Positions 11,851-24,395 of a DNA stretch of 64,000 nt are shown one piece after another. Every line of letters starts with the position of its first letter. The first letter of the stretch is position 1. The notes under the pieces were generated by a model. The model searched no databases. It was not told the DNA's origin and saw only the letters and a list, made by a program, of their open reading frames with translations. Source of the DNA: Melitaea cinxia (lineage: Eukaryota > Arthropoda > Insecta > Lepidoptera > Nymphalidae); the NCBI RefSeq assembly GCF_905220565.1, contig NC_059408.1, positions 3,906,508 to 3,970,507 on the forward strand, read 5' to 3'. The position numbers and the translations under genes were made by a program.

Positions 11851-14800
11851 TGATTGTCCCGTATAAATAAAAGTCAATGTTAAAAAGTAAACTACTTACC
11901 TAATTCTTAAATTTTAAAATAAATAGTAGTACATTTGAACAAAACAATAACTTATCAATACATATTCGTAGAATTGTTCAAGGCGTGGTCACTGTACAGG
12001 CGGGTGGCAAGCAAGCCGGCACTTATAAAGTTGCCATTCTGAAATAATTCGCGTCACTCCCTTCCAGACTGATTTACCTAATAAAAATTATGCTGATCCA
12101 TTTACAACTCTCATCACTTCCAGCTAGCTAACAATTTGCACCGCACGCTTCCCTTTTACTTCATTATGAAAATATATTGCCATTTATATATTTGTTATTG
12201 TATGAAGTTGGGCTGTGTTGTAGTAGTTCTAAATTAAAAACCAATGTTCAGAGGGAAAATATAAAAAATATTTATTGGTTATTAATAATTGAACTATTAT
12301 TTTCTATTCTGTTGTGTTAGGATTTGTTCATAGTTTCAGAATTAATTCGATTTTGCAGCTTTCGATTTTTTGATGTTATCGTGAAAGACCAACCTTCTAC
12401 CAACATCTTCTAAACTCATCTAAATGAACAGTAATGGCAAGTAATACGGCTCAAATCAATGTGTCGTGTCGATTATCTAAACTTTTTCATTTTCATAATT
12501 TTTCATGAATTGGTAGACGAATACTATAACCGTCAAACCGAGAAAGAGAAAAATCAAACAGAATCTCATTTATAGACTATTTCAATATATCGAATACAGA
12601 ACCACGAATGAAAACTAAACTTTGATATTGAAATAGCTATTTGATTGATATTCCGAGTTTTTGACAAACTGCTTAGTAATAGAAGTCGAGTAGAAATCGA
12701 AATAAAAATAATTACCTACGATTCGCTCGTGTCAATATAGGTATTAAATTTTCGTAGCCTATTTACGTAAGCACACACGAGCGTCGAGAGCAAACAAGCA
12801 AATCTTCAAACGACGAGTCGCGACGACGTCAAAGGCACGAGTGATTCCAGGCAAATTGCATTTACGCGTCCCACGGGCGAGGCCTTATCGAATTCTCTCT
12901 CAAAGAGCCGCCATTTTTAAAACTTCTATCTACTCAGGTAGGATCGGTTCAGGGTACGGCCAATTGTGGTTCCGCTTTGTTCTTTACCTCCTTTATAGGG
13001 TTGACGAAGTTACCGAGTTTCGGCGCTCGAATAATTTGTGTTCCCGGCCGCACGATGCGATTACACAAGTTTCCCGGAATCCGATTCGACCGTTTCTAGA
13101 ATCGAATTCGAGAACCGCTTCGCTGGATCGAATTGTTGTTACAAATGTCAATTTTAATTTTAACCTTTAGCACGTGCTCAATCGATTTTGATACTAATAC
13201 CCATTTTATTATAAAAAACAATTACATTTCAAATTCAATAAAGATACTAACTTAACAGTAATTCGCAGAAATTTCTCATGTAAATAGGTAATAAAGAAAA
13301 CTCTTAATTCGCGGAACGCATTGGATAGGAGTATGAAATGAGCTCATTTCTATTCCGCGCGCAAACAAATTAATAACTCGCCGAAACTCATAAAATCATC
13401 CGCGAAATACACTTTTATTAAACGAAAACAGAGGCAACGTGGACCGTGCATAAGTTAACATAACATTCCACTGCTTGTTAAAAGATAAATTAGAATGTTC
13501 GCTTCGGATGTAGAAATGTATTCGCGAACCAATCTCGCGCTCCCCGAGGCGCGCACGTAATTGCTTAAGAGAAAAATCCAAATGAGAAATGAAAAGGGAT
13601 TCCCTTTCCAGAGGGAAAATTATATAATTGAATATCTTTTTCGTAAGTATTATGAGGTATAAAATATGATAATTGAGTTTTTGCTTACGGTGAGCGAGAC
13701 CGAGCGCGCCGAGAGCTTATCGCTTTAGAGCGAAATTCTCTTAGAGAAACATTAACTTACGTTGAAAATACCTCTATACTTGCTAGAAAAATATTATAAA
13801 TATATTATCCCTTAGCCTGTATTTATTCGACTTTAGTATTTATATAAAGGTATTCTGTCTCTAGAATACAAAATGTATGTGTAAAACCAATATTAAATTA
13901 ACATAATAAAAGTCAAAGTGCCGAATCGTTAGTACTATGTGTATGTAGAAATTCGACCAATATTAAAAAGACATGATACGAGAATCAATATATCTCCGAT
14001 AAAGTAATCGACAACATATCTCATTACATATAAATAAGATCAAAACACTTTCAAGACACACAAAAACTATGTATAATCATGATCGTTTTTCGATAGCTAA
14101 ATCCCGAGTTATTTTCGCTAACAGGATACACTAAGATTCGCAGCGACAATCGGAGGCCATTACTGGTAAATAGAGAAACGGAATAAGATTTCCTTGGCGT
14201 CTGGCCGGGTCGTTAGCAATCAGGGTATTTGTGGGGTAAACGTGTTACGTCGCGACCGCTCGTGACTCGCCTTCTTATGCCTCTGCAGTCGACTCGACAC
14301 GGGATAATGTGACTCTTTGATATTCAATCGTGTCGCATAGATTTACGAGGACAAATCGAATTTTATGGATTTATTTGAGCTCCCGTTTGGAGTTTTCTTC
14401 AAACGGTTTCGTTGGGATGTCACTTATACGATTGTAAATAGGTAAATAGATTTATGAAAGTGACGCGAAAGACATTATTGATATAAATTTGTTTCTATAC
14501 CTTGAGAAATATTTAGTTTCATTAAGCTTTAAGTAAGTATATGTAGAAATTTTTACAGTAATTTAGTATTTCAGTCTTAACCCTACAGCATTGTAATTCT
14601 ATTAAAAAGGGTTACTGTGATACTCTCATTTATTATTTCATATTTATTTTTATTTATGTTACTAAAAAAGAGTCACGTAAAAGTTTTTTCAAAATGAAAG
14701 TGAAAGATCAACTGTCAAATTTAAAGAAAATTTAGGTACTAATCGCGTGCCTAAACTAAAACACCCCGACCTTAGGGCGTGGCACCCCAAGCGTTTATAA

Positions 14801-15168
14801 ATAATAGGCATAGCAGGTATCCGACGCGAAATATACTCTATGAATAATGCATCGCAGTCCGCTCGGTAAATGCGTTACGATTTTTCATAATAGCCTCCTC
14901 GCTAGGCACGCCTCCGCCGTTATTTATCTGTGTAGTTTATTTTTACGTTCCTGCGAGGAAAATTGTCTTGGAAAATGACGTTTATACGAGAGTAAGCGCT
15001 GCGGAATTGCGTAAGGTTATTTTGTATAACTGGTGCAATTGAGCCGGCGAGTGTTCATTAGTGTTACGAGTGATTTGTATTTTTGTTATTCAATTCTTGT
15101 TTTTTTTTGACGGTTTTACAACAATAGTGATGTAAATATTTAAGGTACATTATCTGTGTTGTGTTGGC
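11851..15168. other. gene-free interval with higher-complexity blocks
   Basis: The blocks at about 12720-13165, 13300-13760 and 14080-14440 have more balanced base composition and many CGs than the surrounding DNA. The first is open for 109 codons on the plus strand, but the peptide has no recognisable motif and no splice context. They are candidates for conserved non-coding DNA rather than exons. Confidence 0.4.
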
Positions 15169-15490
15169 TACGGTACTTAAGAATATAGTCACCCCCTCTC
15201 TTCCCGTGGGTGTCGTAAGAGGCGACTAATAGATAACACAGTTCCGCCACCACCTTGGAACTTAAAATGCCGACCGGTGGCGGGATAACCATCCAACTGC
15301 TGGCTTTGAAATACACAGGCCGAAGACGGGCAGCAGCGTCTTCGGTTCGACAAAGCCAGTACTGCGGTCACCAACCCGCCTGCCCAGCGTGGTGACTATG
15401 GGCAAAACACATGAGTTCACGTTATTTTTGGCGTTAACTTGTGGAGGCCTATGTCCAGCAGTGGACTGTATAGGCTGTAATGATGATTAT
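15169..15490 (+). mobile_element. non-LTR 3' end with (TGA)n tail, long copy
   Basis: It aligns over its whole length with 52395-52722: CCCTCTCTTCCCGTGGGTGT, CCGACCGGTGGCGGGATAAC, GGCCGAAGACGGGCAGCAGC, then GAGGCCTATGTCCAGCAGTG and a short TGATGATT tail. The shared left boundary (CTACGG) suggests either a conserved truncation point or the real 5' end of a SINE-like unit. Confidence 0.8.
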
Positions 15491-15528
15491 CTGTGTATTT
15501 TTAAAAAAACACAATTTATTTGATAACG

Positions 15529-15735
15529 ACGCGTTGGCGCAGCGGTCACAGCACTGCCTGTTGAGCTGGCAGTTGCGGGTTCGATCCCCACTCACGATAG
15601 ACATTTGTATGGGCCATATAGATATTTGTCGTGGTCTGGGCGTTTATGTATGTGTATTATGTGTGTTTCCAGACCCCCGACAGAGGTAAAAATCCTACTG
15701 AGGGCGGTTGAGTGTGAAGCGTTAATTTATTTATT
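15529..15735 (+). mobile_element. tRNA-derived SINE with intact promoter boxes
   Basis: The head GCGTTGGCGCAGCGGTCACA has an A-box-like core and GGGTTCGATCCCCACTCAC an exact B box, at a spacing typical of a tRNA gene. The body follows (GTCGTGGTCTGGGCGTTTAT, CCAGACCCCCGACAGAGGTA). It ends in a TTTATTTATTTT tail. There is no proper acceptor or anticodon stem pairing, so this is a SINE and not a tRNA gene. Confidence 0.75.
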
Positions 15736-16496
15736 TTCTTAATATTCGTAGGCTTAGATAAGTAAGTAGAGTACTGTAGTACTGTAGAGTACTGTAGAGT
15801 AACGATTGTAGTAGTATATAAATATACTCTCTTGTTGTGTACGAGTAAGTGTGTTCGTCTGTGCAGAACGTCTCCTGTTAGGTAGAAGTATTGAAGGTTA
15901 ATTCACCATGTTGTCTCTTCATGGATTGACGAATACTAAAATGTTCGTCTATTGCACAGTTTCATAGTTTCACCAATGTTTTTATTCATTAATTGTGTAC
16001 TATTGCGCCTAATCAACTTACATCTAACAATTATATATGTAAAAAGAACTAAAACAAAAGACAATCATCATTATCTTAATTGAAATACAACTCAAATATT
16101 AATTAACAAATAAAATATTGTATTATGGTAATAAATGACCCACATAGTAATGAAATAATAAAATGACTCATGTGTGCCACAGAATAAGGTTCAAAATATT
16201 TTTAAGGGATATTGATGAAAATGACCGAAGTGGCATTGAATTTGACAGAACCCTTTCGGAGTCGTGGTCTAATGAATACAATTTAGCTCGTAATTTGGAC
16301 ACGTGTGATGAAGTCACATTTTAATTTCTTTTTAGTAAGGTCCTTCCTTGTCTTGATTAATTTTTGTTGTTTTTTTATAATGTTATCATATATAAGAGTT
16401 TATTTATATTGGATAATAAATAAAACTTGATAATAATAATTTAAAAAAAAAATCTTAATATTCTATGCAATTAAATAACTAATAATTGTGTTTGCT
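15736..16496. other. no supported gene
   Basis: AT-rich sequence. A small GTACTGTAGA direct repeat of about three units lies near 15770-15800. Confidence 0.5.
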
Positions 16497-17098
16497 TGCA
16501 AACGAAAAAAAACCGACTTCAATTACATCGACGAGTAATACAACGTAGATCGACGAAAAAATAGTCAAGTAACTACGCGTTATCAAAGATTACTCAAAAA
16601 GTAGTTACCAGATCTCAATAAAATTTATATGTGACCACATGATAAACATCAGCGATTAAATTAAAAATTATAAAATCGGTACAATCAATAAAAAGTTATT
16701 GCGGATTTCCGAGAGTTTTCCTCGATTTCTCTGGGATCCTATCATCAGATCCTGGTTTCCTTATCATGGTACTAAACTAGGGATATCTCCTTTCCTATAA
16801 AATAAGAATTATCAAAATCGGTAGGTCCAGTAGAAAGTTATGCGGTATAATACAACGTGGGTCGACGAAAAAAGCGTCAAGTAAAAACGCATTATTAGAT
16901 ATAACTCGAATAGTACTTCTTAGATCACAAACAAATTTAAATGGGACCAAATGACACATACCATCTTTCGATTAAAAAAAAATTGTCGAAATCGGTCCAC
17001 CCAGTCAAAAGTTCTGAAGTAACATACATAAAATAAAAATAAAAATAAAATACCGTCGAATTGAGAACCTCCTCCTTTTTTGTAAGTCGGTTAAAAAT
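16497..17098 (+). mobile_element. best-preserved copy of the ACCGACTTCAATTACATCGA element
   Basis: It runs from AAAAAAACCGACTTCAATTA to TTTTTTGTAAGTCGGTTAAA, so the ends carry a short inverted repeat (AACCGACTT/AAGTCGGTT). Other copies or fragments are at 9868-10295, 24270-24395, 34856-35226 and 60195-60385. No open frame is present. It is a non-autonomous DNA-type element that I cannot place in a superfamily. Confidence 0.7.
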
Positions 17099-17169
17099 AT
17101 ATCAGATCAGTCGACAAATACAAAAACCCTTGAAAAAGAAAAAAATGAGTGTGCTTTCGACTACACGAC

Positions 17170-17344
17170 TGAAGTAAAACTTCTTTAGTTGCCCCTAAAG
17201 TAATATACGAAACGTAACTCTATCTTTTTCTATCTTATATCTCCCTATCAACTTCCGTTCGCCTCGCCCAATCACACTTTTCGTAACGCTCTCATCACGC
17301 ATTCAGCTTACCATGTCAAGCGTGCGTAAAGAAGTTTTACGTCA
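17170..17344. mobile_element. 175-bp MITE-like element with 18-bp terminal inverted repeats
   Basis: TGAAGTAAAACTTCTTTA (17170-17187) and TAAAGAAGTTTTACGTCA (17327-17344) are inverted repeats with one mismatch. The interior has no frame. The target duplication is not obvious. Confidence 0.7.
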
Positions 17345-17355
17345 ATAAGAAAGCT

Positions 17356-17555
17356 AAAAACTTAAATTTCAAATATCGAAGCACGTGTAATTAATTAAAG
17401 TTCATTCATTAAAAATCAAGTTTTGTTATTTTAAAACTAATATCTGTTCAGTCAGTGAATATCGAAACGCTCGAAAATGAAAAAAAAAAGTTAATAACTT
17501 CATTTTCAAATATCGAAGCACGTGTAACGTAACTCATTCATTCAAAATCAATGCG
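17356..17555. repeat. two direct copies of a ~55-bp sequence
   Basis: TTTCAAATATCGAAGCACGT followed by GTAAT or GTAAC and a TTCATTC run occurs at about 17367 and again at about 17505. The copies lie next to the MITE at 17170-17344. Confidence 0.7.
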
Positions 17556-18149
17556 ACACCTCCCGCCCGCCCCACTTAATGCTTGACAATTACACGAGTT
17601 GACGCGCACTCATTCACTCACTTGTTTTTTTTTTTTCACGCTCGAATTAATTTATGCCTTTTTTACGCAATAACTTTTAATTGGACTTTATATATCACAT
17701 TTAATTTTTTTTAATTCGATAAGTGAGCGGTGCTCTTTATTAGAATTTATGATGTTTGTATAGAATTGTTATATCAATTTATACGAATTATACAAACAAA
17801 TGGGTTGTTAAGAAGTTCGATTCTTCTAATTGTGGGAATCTTTTGACTTTTTCGACGTTTATATGAATTAATTTTTTATTTATTCGTGACGCAATCGAGT
17901 TTTATAGATTTAATTTGTCACAATTTAAATTGTGAATAGTGCCAGGGTATGATTTTATGATGTGTTTTTTTTAATCTAAATACAACTTGGCTTATGCAAT
18001 CAAATTAAACGGTATTTTTATTATTATTATTCATAATTTCTGTTCCGAAATGTATTCATAGGTACAATTCTAATTTATCTCTAGGTTCATTTCATTATAC
18101 GTAGAAAATATAATACCTATACATTTTCTTCAAGAAAATTCTACCTACA

Positions 18150-18386
18150 AAATCCTTTATCTTATATATAAAATGCTCGTGTCACAATGTTAATTATCGT
18201 CTATTGTTACCGTACTCCTCCGAAACGGCTTGACCGATTTTTTATGAAATTTTGTGTGCATATCGGGTAGGTCTGAGAATCGGCCAACATCTATTTTTCA
18301 TACCCCTAAGTTATAAGGGGGAGGGGGGGGGGGTTAAGGTAGTTAATAAAATATATGGCAAAACAACCTTTGCGAGGTCAGCTAGA
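18150..18386 (+). mobile_element. Helitron-like non-autonomous remnant, plus strand
   Basis: The segment CTCCGAAACGGCTTGACCGA, the G-run before GTTAAGGTAGTTAATAAAA, and the end GCGAGGTCAGCTAG resemble 3' parts of lepidopteran Helitrons, which end in CTAG. This is a family resemblance from memory, without a helicase frame here. Confidence 0.45.
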
Positions 18387-18539
18387 CTCTAAAATCCTGT
18401 TTTATTAAAAAAGAATACAAAATCGTAATATGATTTCGATAATACGTACTAAAATGGTTAAGTAGCTGAAATAGAATATTATAATCTCCAAGATGCGCGA
18501 TGATATATGCTTTATTCCTGACTAGAAAAAAAGTCAGGC

Positions 18540-18866
18540 TCAACCAGATCACGTATCTGGACCGGATCAGGATAGAATGAGGCATGCCAGATCCGGCAAG
18601 CTCTATCAGGACCAGATCTTGTCCTAAAAAGGATAGCCTGATGTAAAATATAATCAAGTATGGTAAGGCATACTGAATCAGGACCTGGTCCGGTCCAGAT
18701 AAGGACAGTCTGATATAAAATATAAGCAAGTATGGTAAGGCATACTGGACTAGGACCCGGTCCGGTCCAGTTAAGGATAACCTGATGTGAAATATAATCA
18801 AGTATGGTAAGGCATAACTGCATCAGGACCAGGTCTGGTCCACATCAGGATAGCCTGAAATAAATT
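18540..18866. repeat. 72-bp minisatellite with internal palindrome
   Basis: TGGTAAGGCATA recurs at 18661, 18733 and 18805, a period of 72 bp, with a more diverged unit before it and a partial one after. Each unit holds the near-palindrome GGACCTGGTCCGGTCC. Because 72 is a multiple of three, the minus strand shows overlapping open frames with 24-residue repeats (YIRLSLTGPD variants). I regard these as by-products. Confidence 0.9.
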
Positions 18867-20059
18867 ATGCGAACTGAGCCTAAATAGTGCTATCGATGTT
18901 TTTTAAGAGCATTTAGTATATATACAGTTATCAATCTGATGGTATTTAAGAAAGAGATGAGGGTCTTATAAAATCAAAGAGACCTTCAAAATCTTCCAAT
19001 CAAAATGCGAAAACGGAAAAAATGCTCCTCACAGACTTAAGGAAAAAAAAAGTTATATGTTTATATTTATAAATTATTCTTCTCTAAAAGTAAAGATTGA
19101 ATATTTTTTAATGAAAACACTTTTTCGTGCAATTTTTTTTTTGTTTGAAAACTAAAGAGAACCCAATGATGTTCTAATTTCCTTACTTTCCAAGATTTTG
19201 ACGCCCATACGGTATTTTTTACTTTACTTGTTATTCAACTTTAAGTAAATTCTTAAAAATCCATACTGCAACCTTCGTATAAGTAAGACATGCCACTTAC
19301 TGTACTGCTTATAAATAAAGAGTGGGTCGTTTAAATCCATAAGCAGTTTAAACTCCGCTGGGAGGGCGCTGCATTAGCCAGGATAGCAAATGTTATTATT
19401 ATGCCGCGGATTACCGCGGATTTGACTGCCAGACTTTGTCTTATTGACGGCGGTGATTCTTATTCGTTTTTATAAAATAAAAATTCGTATTTTTTTTATA
19501 AGTTGAAGCTAATTTTATTTATTTTGCTAATTTTTATTTGTTAATACTTTATTGCACTCCACAACTACATGATACATATTAAGCATAGTTCTAAGATAGT
19601 TACAGACTTTGTGGTACAATGGGCGAAGATATGTCGTTTCATTTTATAGCCTATAAAACATATTCAGTTAGTTGCAGTATGGAAGTTGTTTTTAGTTATT
19701 TTTTTAGCTGTAATAATCCTAATACTGTTAGTCGTTTTATTGTAAATATATGTTTCATACTCTCCGCTACGATATAATTTGGTTTTCCCGAAAAAGGGAT
19801 ATGAGAAAAAAAAATGGTGCAATACCAATCAAATAGTCTAAGTTACAAACTAGACATGATCTTCGCTCAGCTGCTTAATGAATAAAAATTAAATAATTAT
19901 TTTCTTTAGTATGTTAAGGACACATGCTCGACGTTTCGGATACTTTACAGCAACCATGGTCACGGGAGGATTCTCCTCCTCCCCCCATCCTCCCATATAC
20001 GTAATGGATAAAAATTAAATAATTATCTTCTTTAGTATGTTAAAGATAGATCGTAAAAG
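18867..20059. other. no supported gene
   Basis: AT-rich. Near 19880-20050, a word AATAAAAATTAAATAATTAT with following TCTTTAGTATGTTAA occurs twice about 120 bp apart, flanking a CGACGTTTCGGATACTTTAC segment also seen near 3113. Confidence 0.5.
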
Positions 20060-20735
20060 GTTTGGCTTGAAAATTCCTGGCCAAGCTATATTATATTTAG
20101 CAACCACCACTCAAACCAGATTTTTAGCAGTCAACCCTATGTCATCGTATGAATTGCAATGAAACAGCGCTTATTTTGATGTAAGATTTATTTATTAAAC
20201 ATGGGTGTGAAAGTAAATAGACTCTGGTAACGTAATTCTGCGTAACCGTCCAATACTATTTTTCTTAGCCCTAAAGACACCGATAAACTGAAATATTAAC
20301 AGTATAACTGCTGCATATAACTGAAGAATCGCATATGTCAACAATTTTTTTTCTCTGAGAATATTTTTCATTGTAAAATATAGCCGTGCTTACGCGCTCA
20401 CGAAAGGTATCATGCGGAGCGAGTCTATCAAATTAACTTCTCTATTTAAAAAAAAGTCAAATTAAAAAATGGACTAGGAATTGTTTTTTCACGTGGAACA
20501 TGATCTATTACATCTACAAAATCCCCCATGTGCTGGAACGTATACCTGTTTATACATGTTAACCCAGTAGTTATGCCAGTAAAATAATAGACAACACAAC
20601 ATTTGCTTTTTCTACAGGCTTCATATTGTCGATAGGTATTATATTTTTTTTAAGCTCGTAAATGTATTTTTAAATTAAAATACATTTTTCTATTTCAAAT
20701 TAAATATAGCCTGGCCAGGAACTTTCAGTCAACCC
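20060..20735. mobile_element. inverted-repeat element, about 680 bp
   Basis: CTTGAAAATTCCTGGCCAAG (about 20068) and the inverse complement of TATAGCCTGGCCAGGAACTT (about 20706) match with few differences, and both lie next to GTCAACCCT words. The interior is non-coding. It may be a MITE or two insertions of one repeat in opposite orientation. Confidence 0.5.
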
Positions 20736-23160
20736 TTTCATAATTATTTTTCTAATACATTAAAATAAATATAAAATAACTTTCATCCATTAAGCAGATA
20801 GGTGAAGCTCGTCTCTAGTTCGGATCTCGTTCTCTAAAGATTACCGTGTTTTAATATTTAATCAGCTTTATATTATTCTTTCTTGCTACATTATTCCACA
20901 GTTCATCTCAATTCACGTCTGTGTCAAAGCGATACACACTTAACTTTGGTATAATGTATTCGACTACAAATATCTCCAACGGTAATAACACGAATCATAT
21001 CAAATTAAACCTTTTATCAATTATCATAAAGTAATTGAATATGTCTTACCGAGCGGGTTATGTTTAATACAATTTGTACGTCAAAACTAAAGCGTAGACA
21101 GTGAAACATAACTGAAACATTCAGGTCGTCGCAAACACATTACGTGATTACGTGCCTAGCGTCTGCACCACTAGATGTGAACACACGACGTTTTTATAGC
21201 AGACGTGACGGCTACGAGACGACTGCGATGCGATTTACAACAAGTTATTTAAACTTTGATGATAATTATTTAAAGTTAATTAAGACGAGGGCTTACTAGT
21301 CTGATTTAAAAAGTTGTGATCGCGATAAAATGTATAGGAGGAACCATAAGAAAAACATGTATAGATTCGTATGATTTATTTTTGTGTTACACACACATTA
21401 GGAAATTCTAAACAATTTTTACAGAAACAGACTCGGTAAGTCGGAGATGCAGGTTTGATCCCCGCTGGAACGGTCGATTTTTGATATGATATTAAAAATT
21501 GTTTATGTATAGATTTGTTATTATAGGAAGTTCCCTCTAAATCTATACTTTCTTTTAATACATTAATTGTATTAATATTCAACACAAATATACGGAAAAG
21601 AGCATTGGAATATGATGCGATATTAGTTTTCAATTTATTAAAACGTATACTTAAAGCGAAAATATAAGAAACTTATTTAAATCATACGAAGTATGATACA
21701 GCTTATTTTAAATAAAATTCTATAAAAATATTTACAAGTAACATTTACAAAAATTTTACCGTCTCAAAGTTATGAACTTACCCGGAGTAATATAATCTAA
21801 TATTAAAAAAGAAAGTGTAGCGCCCGTCACGTAGAGGTCTAACCCCTGGCCATGCTCGTAATTCCGCAAATGGCTGTAACTCGAGCCGCGCGGGTTTAAA
21901 ATTGAAATTTATATGCACGCATTATACATGAGTTGGGACGGTGGATTACTGGCTCAAAGAAAATGATTGTGTGCCCCTGAGACTGGATAGTTGACTGGGA
22001 TAGTAATGTGGCTTGCGCGGACCGGCTTGTTATGGATCGCGAAAAAGTAAATAGCATTTTTATTTTTAGTACATATAGCTCTATATATATATAGTATATA
22101 TCACAAATAAATATACTTTGCATATTAAATGATAATGAAGTAGGTATGTATAACAAAATTATAAAGAACTAATACATAAAACGTTTTATCAATAAAATAA
22201 AGAATTATTGAGGACAAAGTTTTGGGTGTTCTCAGTTCAAAATTCAATCAACAAGTACACACCATTCTGAGTTATCCTATACGATGTTACTGATTGACAT
22301 TAAAAAGTAATAAAAAGTAAAATTGAATCGCCCATCTCTGAACTAAATATAAACGTAAGAAATTCTATTAAAAACTTACAGATATCTAAAAAAGTTTGTT
22401 AAGCAAATTTCCATTAATATTAAAAAGAAAATTGTAAGCTACTTGCCCTGAAAATAAATGAAGAGATACCGTTCCTAATTAATAAAACAATAATCACAAA
22501 TTCGGCGCTACTAAAGTAATATCAGCATTAAATAACGAAAAATTCAATAATTACTTTTTAAATATTAAAAAATATAAAAAGCGGGCGTCCCGTAATTTCG
22601 TGAGGGAGAGGCGATTATGACGATTAAATATGCATTAACGAATTTTTCTCCTTAAAAGCAGAAAAAAATGGCGTAAAGAGAAAATTGGCAATTAGGAGCT
22701 CCTCCTACCCTGCCTACCTTTCACTTAAAATTAAATTTTCTCCTTAAAGATGTACATAAAGTGGTGTTGGAACGTTTTAGCTTTCTCTTTGAGGTATTAC
22801 GGTTACGTGTAAGTATGTTCTTTTTTTAAATATTTTTTCTCAGTTTCAAATTGTCGTGATACAACAAAAATAAAACCTTCTTGAACTAGTCGAATTTAAT
22901 TTAAAATAAAGAGAAATCAGTACAAAGACAGAATTTAATATAAATTGAAAAACAAAATCTTTTGTTCTTAATTCAATAAATGATGATATATTTTAAAGAA
23001 CTATATATTAAGCCTTAATCAAGCGCTCAGACATCACCTTAAAACAAATTCCGTAGTGACTCGCAAAAGCCATGCGCTTTATTCAATTGCACATGAAATT
23101 CAGCGTCATGAAATGCCTGACACGAAGCTATGAATAAATGATCAAAATATAGTTGTACCG
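20736..23160. other. no supported gene
   Basis: AT-rich. At 21389-21500 a dispersed repeat holds GCAGGTTTGATCCCCGCTGG, a B-box-like word, and may be a SINE fragment. A richer block at 21120-21240 has no exon structure that I can recognise. Confidence 0.5.
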
Positions 23161-23560
23161 TAACAGTATACGCGTTCACAAATGAAAATTAATTATGCAA
23201 CACGATAAATTGACGCTAATTTAGCGAAGCGACGCGAGGCGACAAGGAACCAGTTTTGTTATATACGCTAAGTGGTAATAATATCTAGACTAGGTAAGTG
23301 CATTACACGTCTAGTACACTAATTTGTTTAAAAAAACTGTTTAAAGCCCAATTTGATTAAAGCTATCTTATGTGTATAGTTGTAAGATGTGAAACGATAT
23401 ACACACACGCAAATGAAAATTAATTATGCAGAACGATTAATTGATATAAATTCAGCGGAGCGGAGCGAAGTGACAAAGTTATTGTTTGCTATCAACGTAA
23501 GTGTTAATAATATCAAAATAGGGTGGGTGCGTAATACTCGACTAGCTTATGTATCTAGGA
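23161..23560. repeat. local duplication, two ~165-bp copies
   Basis: Copy one (about 23164-23325) and copy two (about 23394-23560) share AAATGAAAATTAATTATGCA, then AGCG(A/G)AGCG(A/G)..GCGA, GTAATAATAT-like and CTAG words in the same order. They are diverged and about 230 bp apart. Neither is coding. Confidence 0.75.
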
Positions 23561-24269
23561 AATATTCTAGATAAGAAATTGTTGTAGTTCAGAAAATAAA
23601 AAATAATTTTTTTCAAGCTGTCAAAATGTAATCTTTAAATGTATAAATTTGACACATAAGAAATATTCACGAATAAAGCTAAGAAGTTGTTTTATACAGC
23701 ATTCATTAGGAGGTTTCTTTAGAAATATTTAGTAAAGTTAACAGTTTAATTTTTATTTATACTTTACCAGGGCCGAATTTAGAGATCTGGAATCCTCGGG
23801 GCAACAACGGAAAGGAAGCCCCTTGGCCCCAAATTATTTTCAAAATAAATTAGACAATTTTTTTGAAAGCTAAAACACGAAAAATATGAAAAGAAAAGTT
23901 GTTTACTAGTGTTTACTAGTCTGAATTTAAAAAAAATTTCCGAAGTCTCTATTTTTGGCTCCGGGGCTCTAGCCACGGTTGACTCTCCCCACCCTAAATC
24001 CAGCCCTGTAGTTTACACTCATCCTTGTATAATAAATTGTTTTTGAAAATGTGTTCATTTCGAGTTTTAATGCATATTATTACAGTAATGAGAAAGAGTT
24101 TAACGAGGCTTCGTTAAAAAACATTTTTGTATATAAAATGATTTAAATCCCGAGGGCTCGCTTCGAACACGTTATTTACTTTTACACATGTAAAATTACA
24201 ATTTCTTTGTTTTAGTACATACGAGTATATGTGACTAAGTGTGATTTAATATACTTAATTTAAAAAGGG
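23561..24269. other. no supported gene
   Basis: AT-rich sequence. GTTTACTAGT is repeated in tandem near 23900-23921. Confidence 0.5.
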
Positions 24270-24395
24270 GGAGGTGGTCAATCCGATTGTATTTTTTATT
24301 TTATGTATCACATCACTTTATCGAAGACTGAGACTGAGTGGACCGATTTCGATGATTTTTTTTTAAATCAAAAGGTGGTGCGTGTCACGAGTTAT
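24270..24395 (-). mobile_element. fragment of the ACCGACTTCAATTACATCGA element
   Basis: AGTGGACCGATTTCGATGAT and AAGGTGGTGCGTGTCA match the interior of the copies at 16497-17098 (minus strand) and 9868-10295. It abuts the LINE 3' end, which may have inserted next to it. Confidence 0.5.

Noticed and set aside
12841..13170. 109-codon plus-strand frame in a GC-richer block
   Set aside because: No recognisable motif and no splice sites or promoter. Composition alone explains the open frame. Kept as possible regulatory DNA.
15529..15600. A tRNA gene, because of perfect-looking A and B boxes
   Set aside because: Acceptor and anticodon stems do not pair well and a SINE body and tail follow. Similar heads occur in the SINE at 56338-56676.
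18382..18823. Overlapping minus-strand frames of 139 and 103 codons with internal 24-residue repeats
   Set aside because: They result from a 72-bp minisatellite, which stays open because 72 is a multiple of three. No splice context or known motif.
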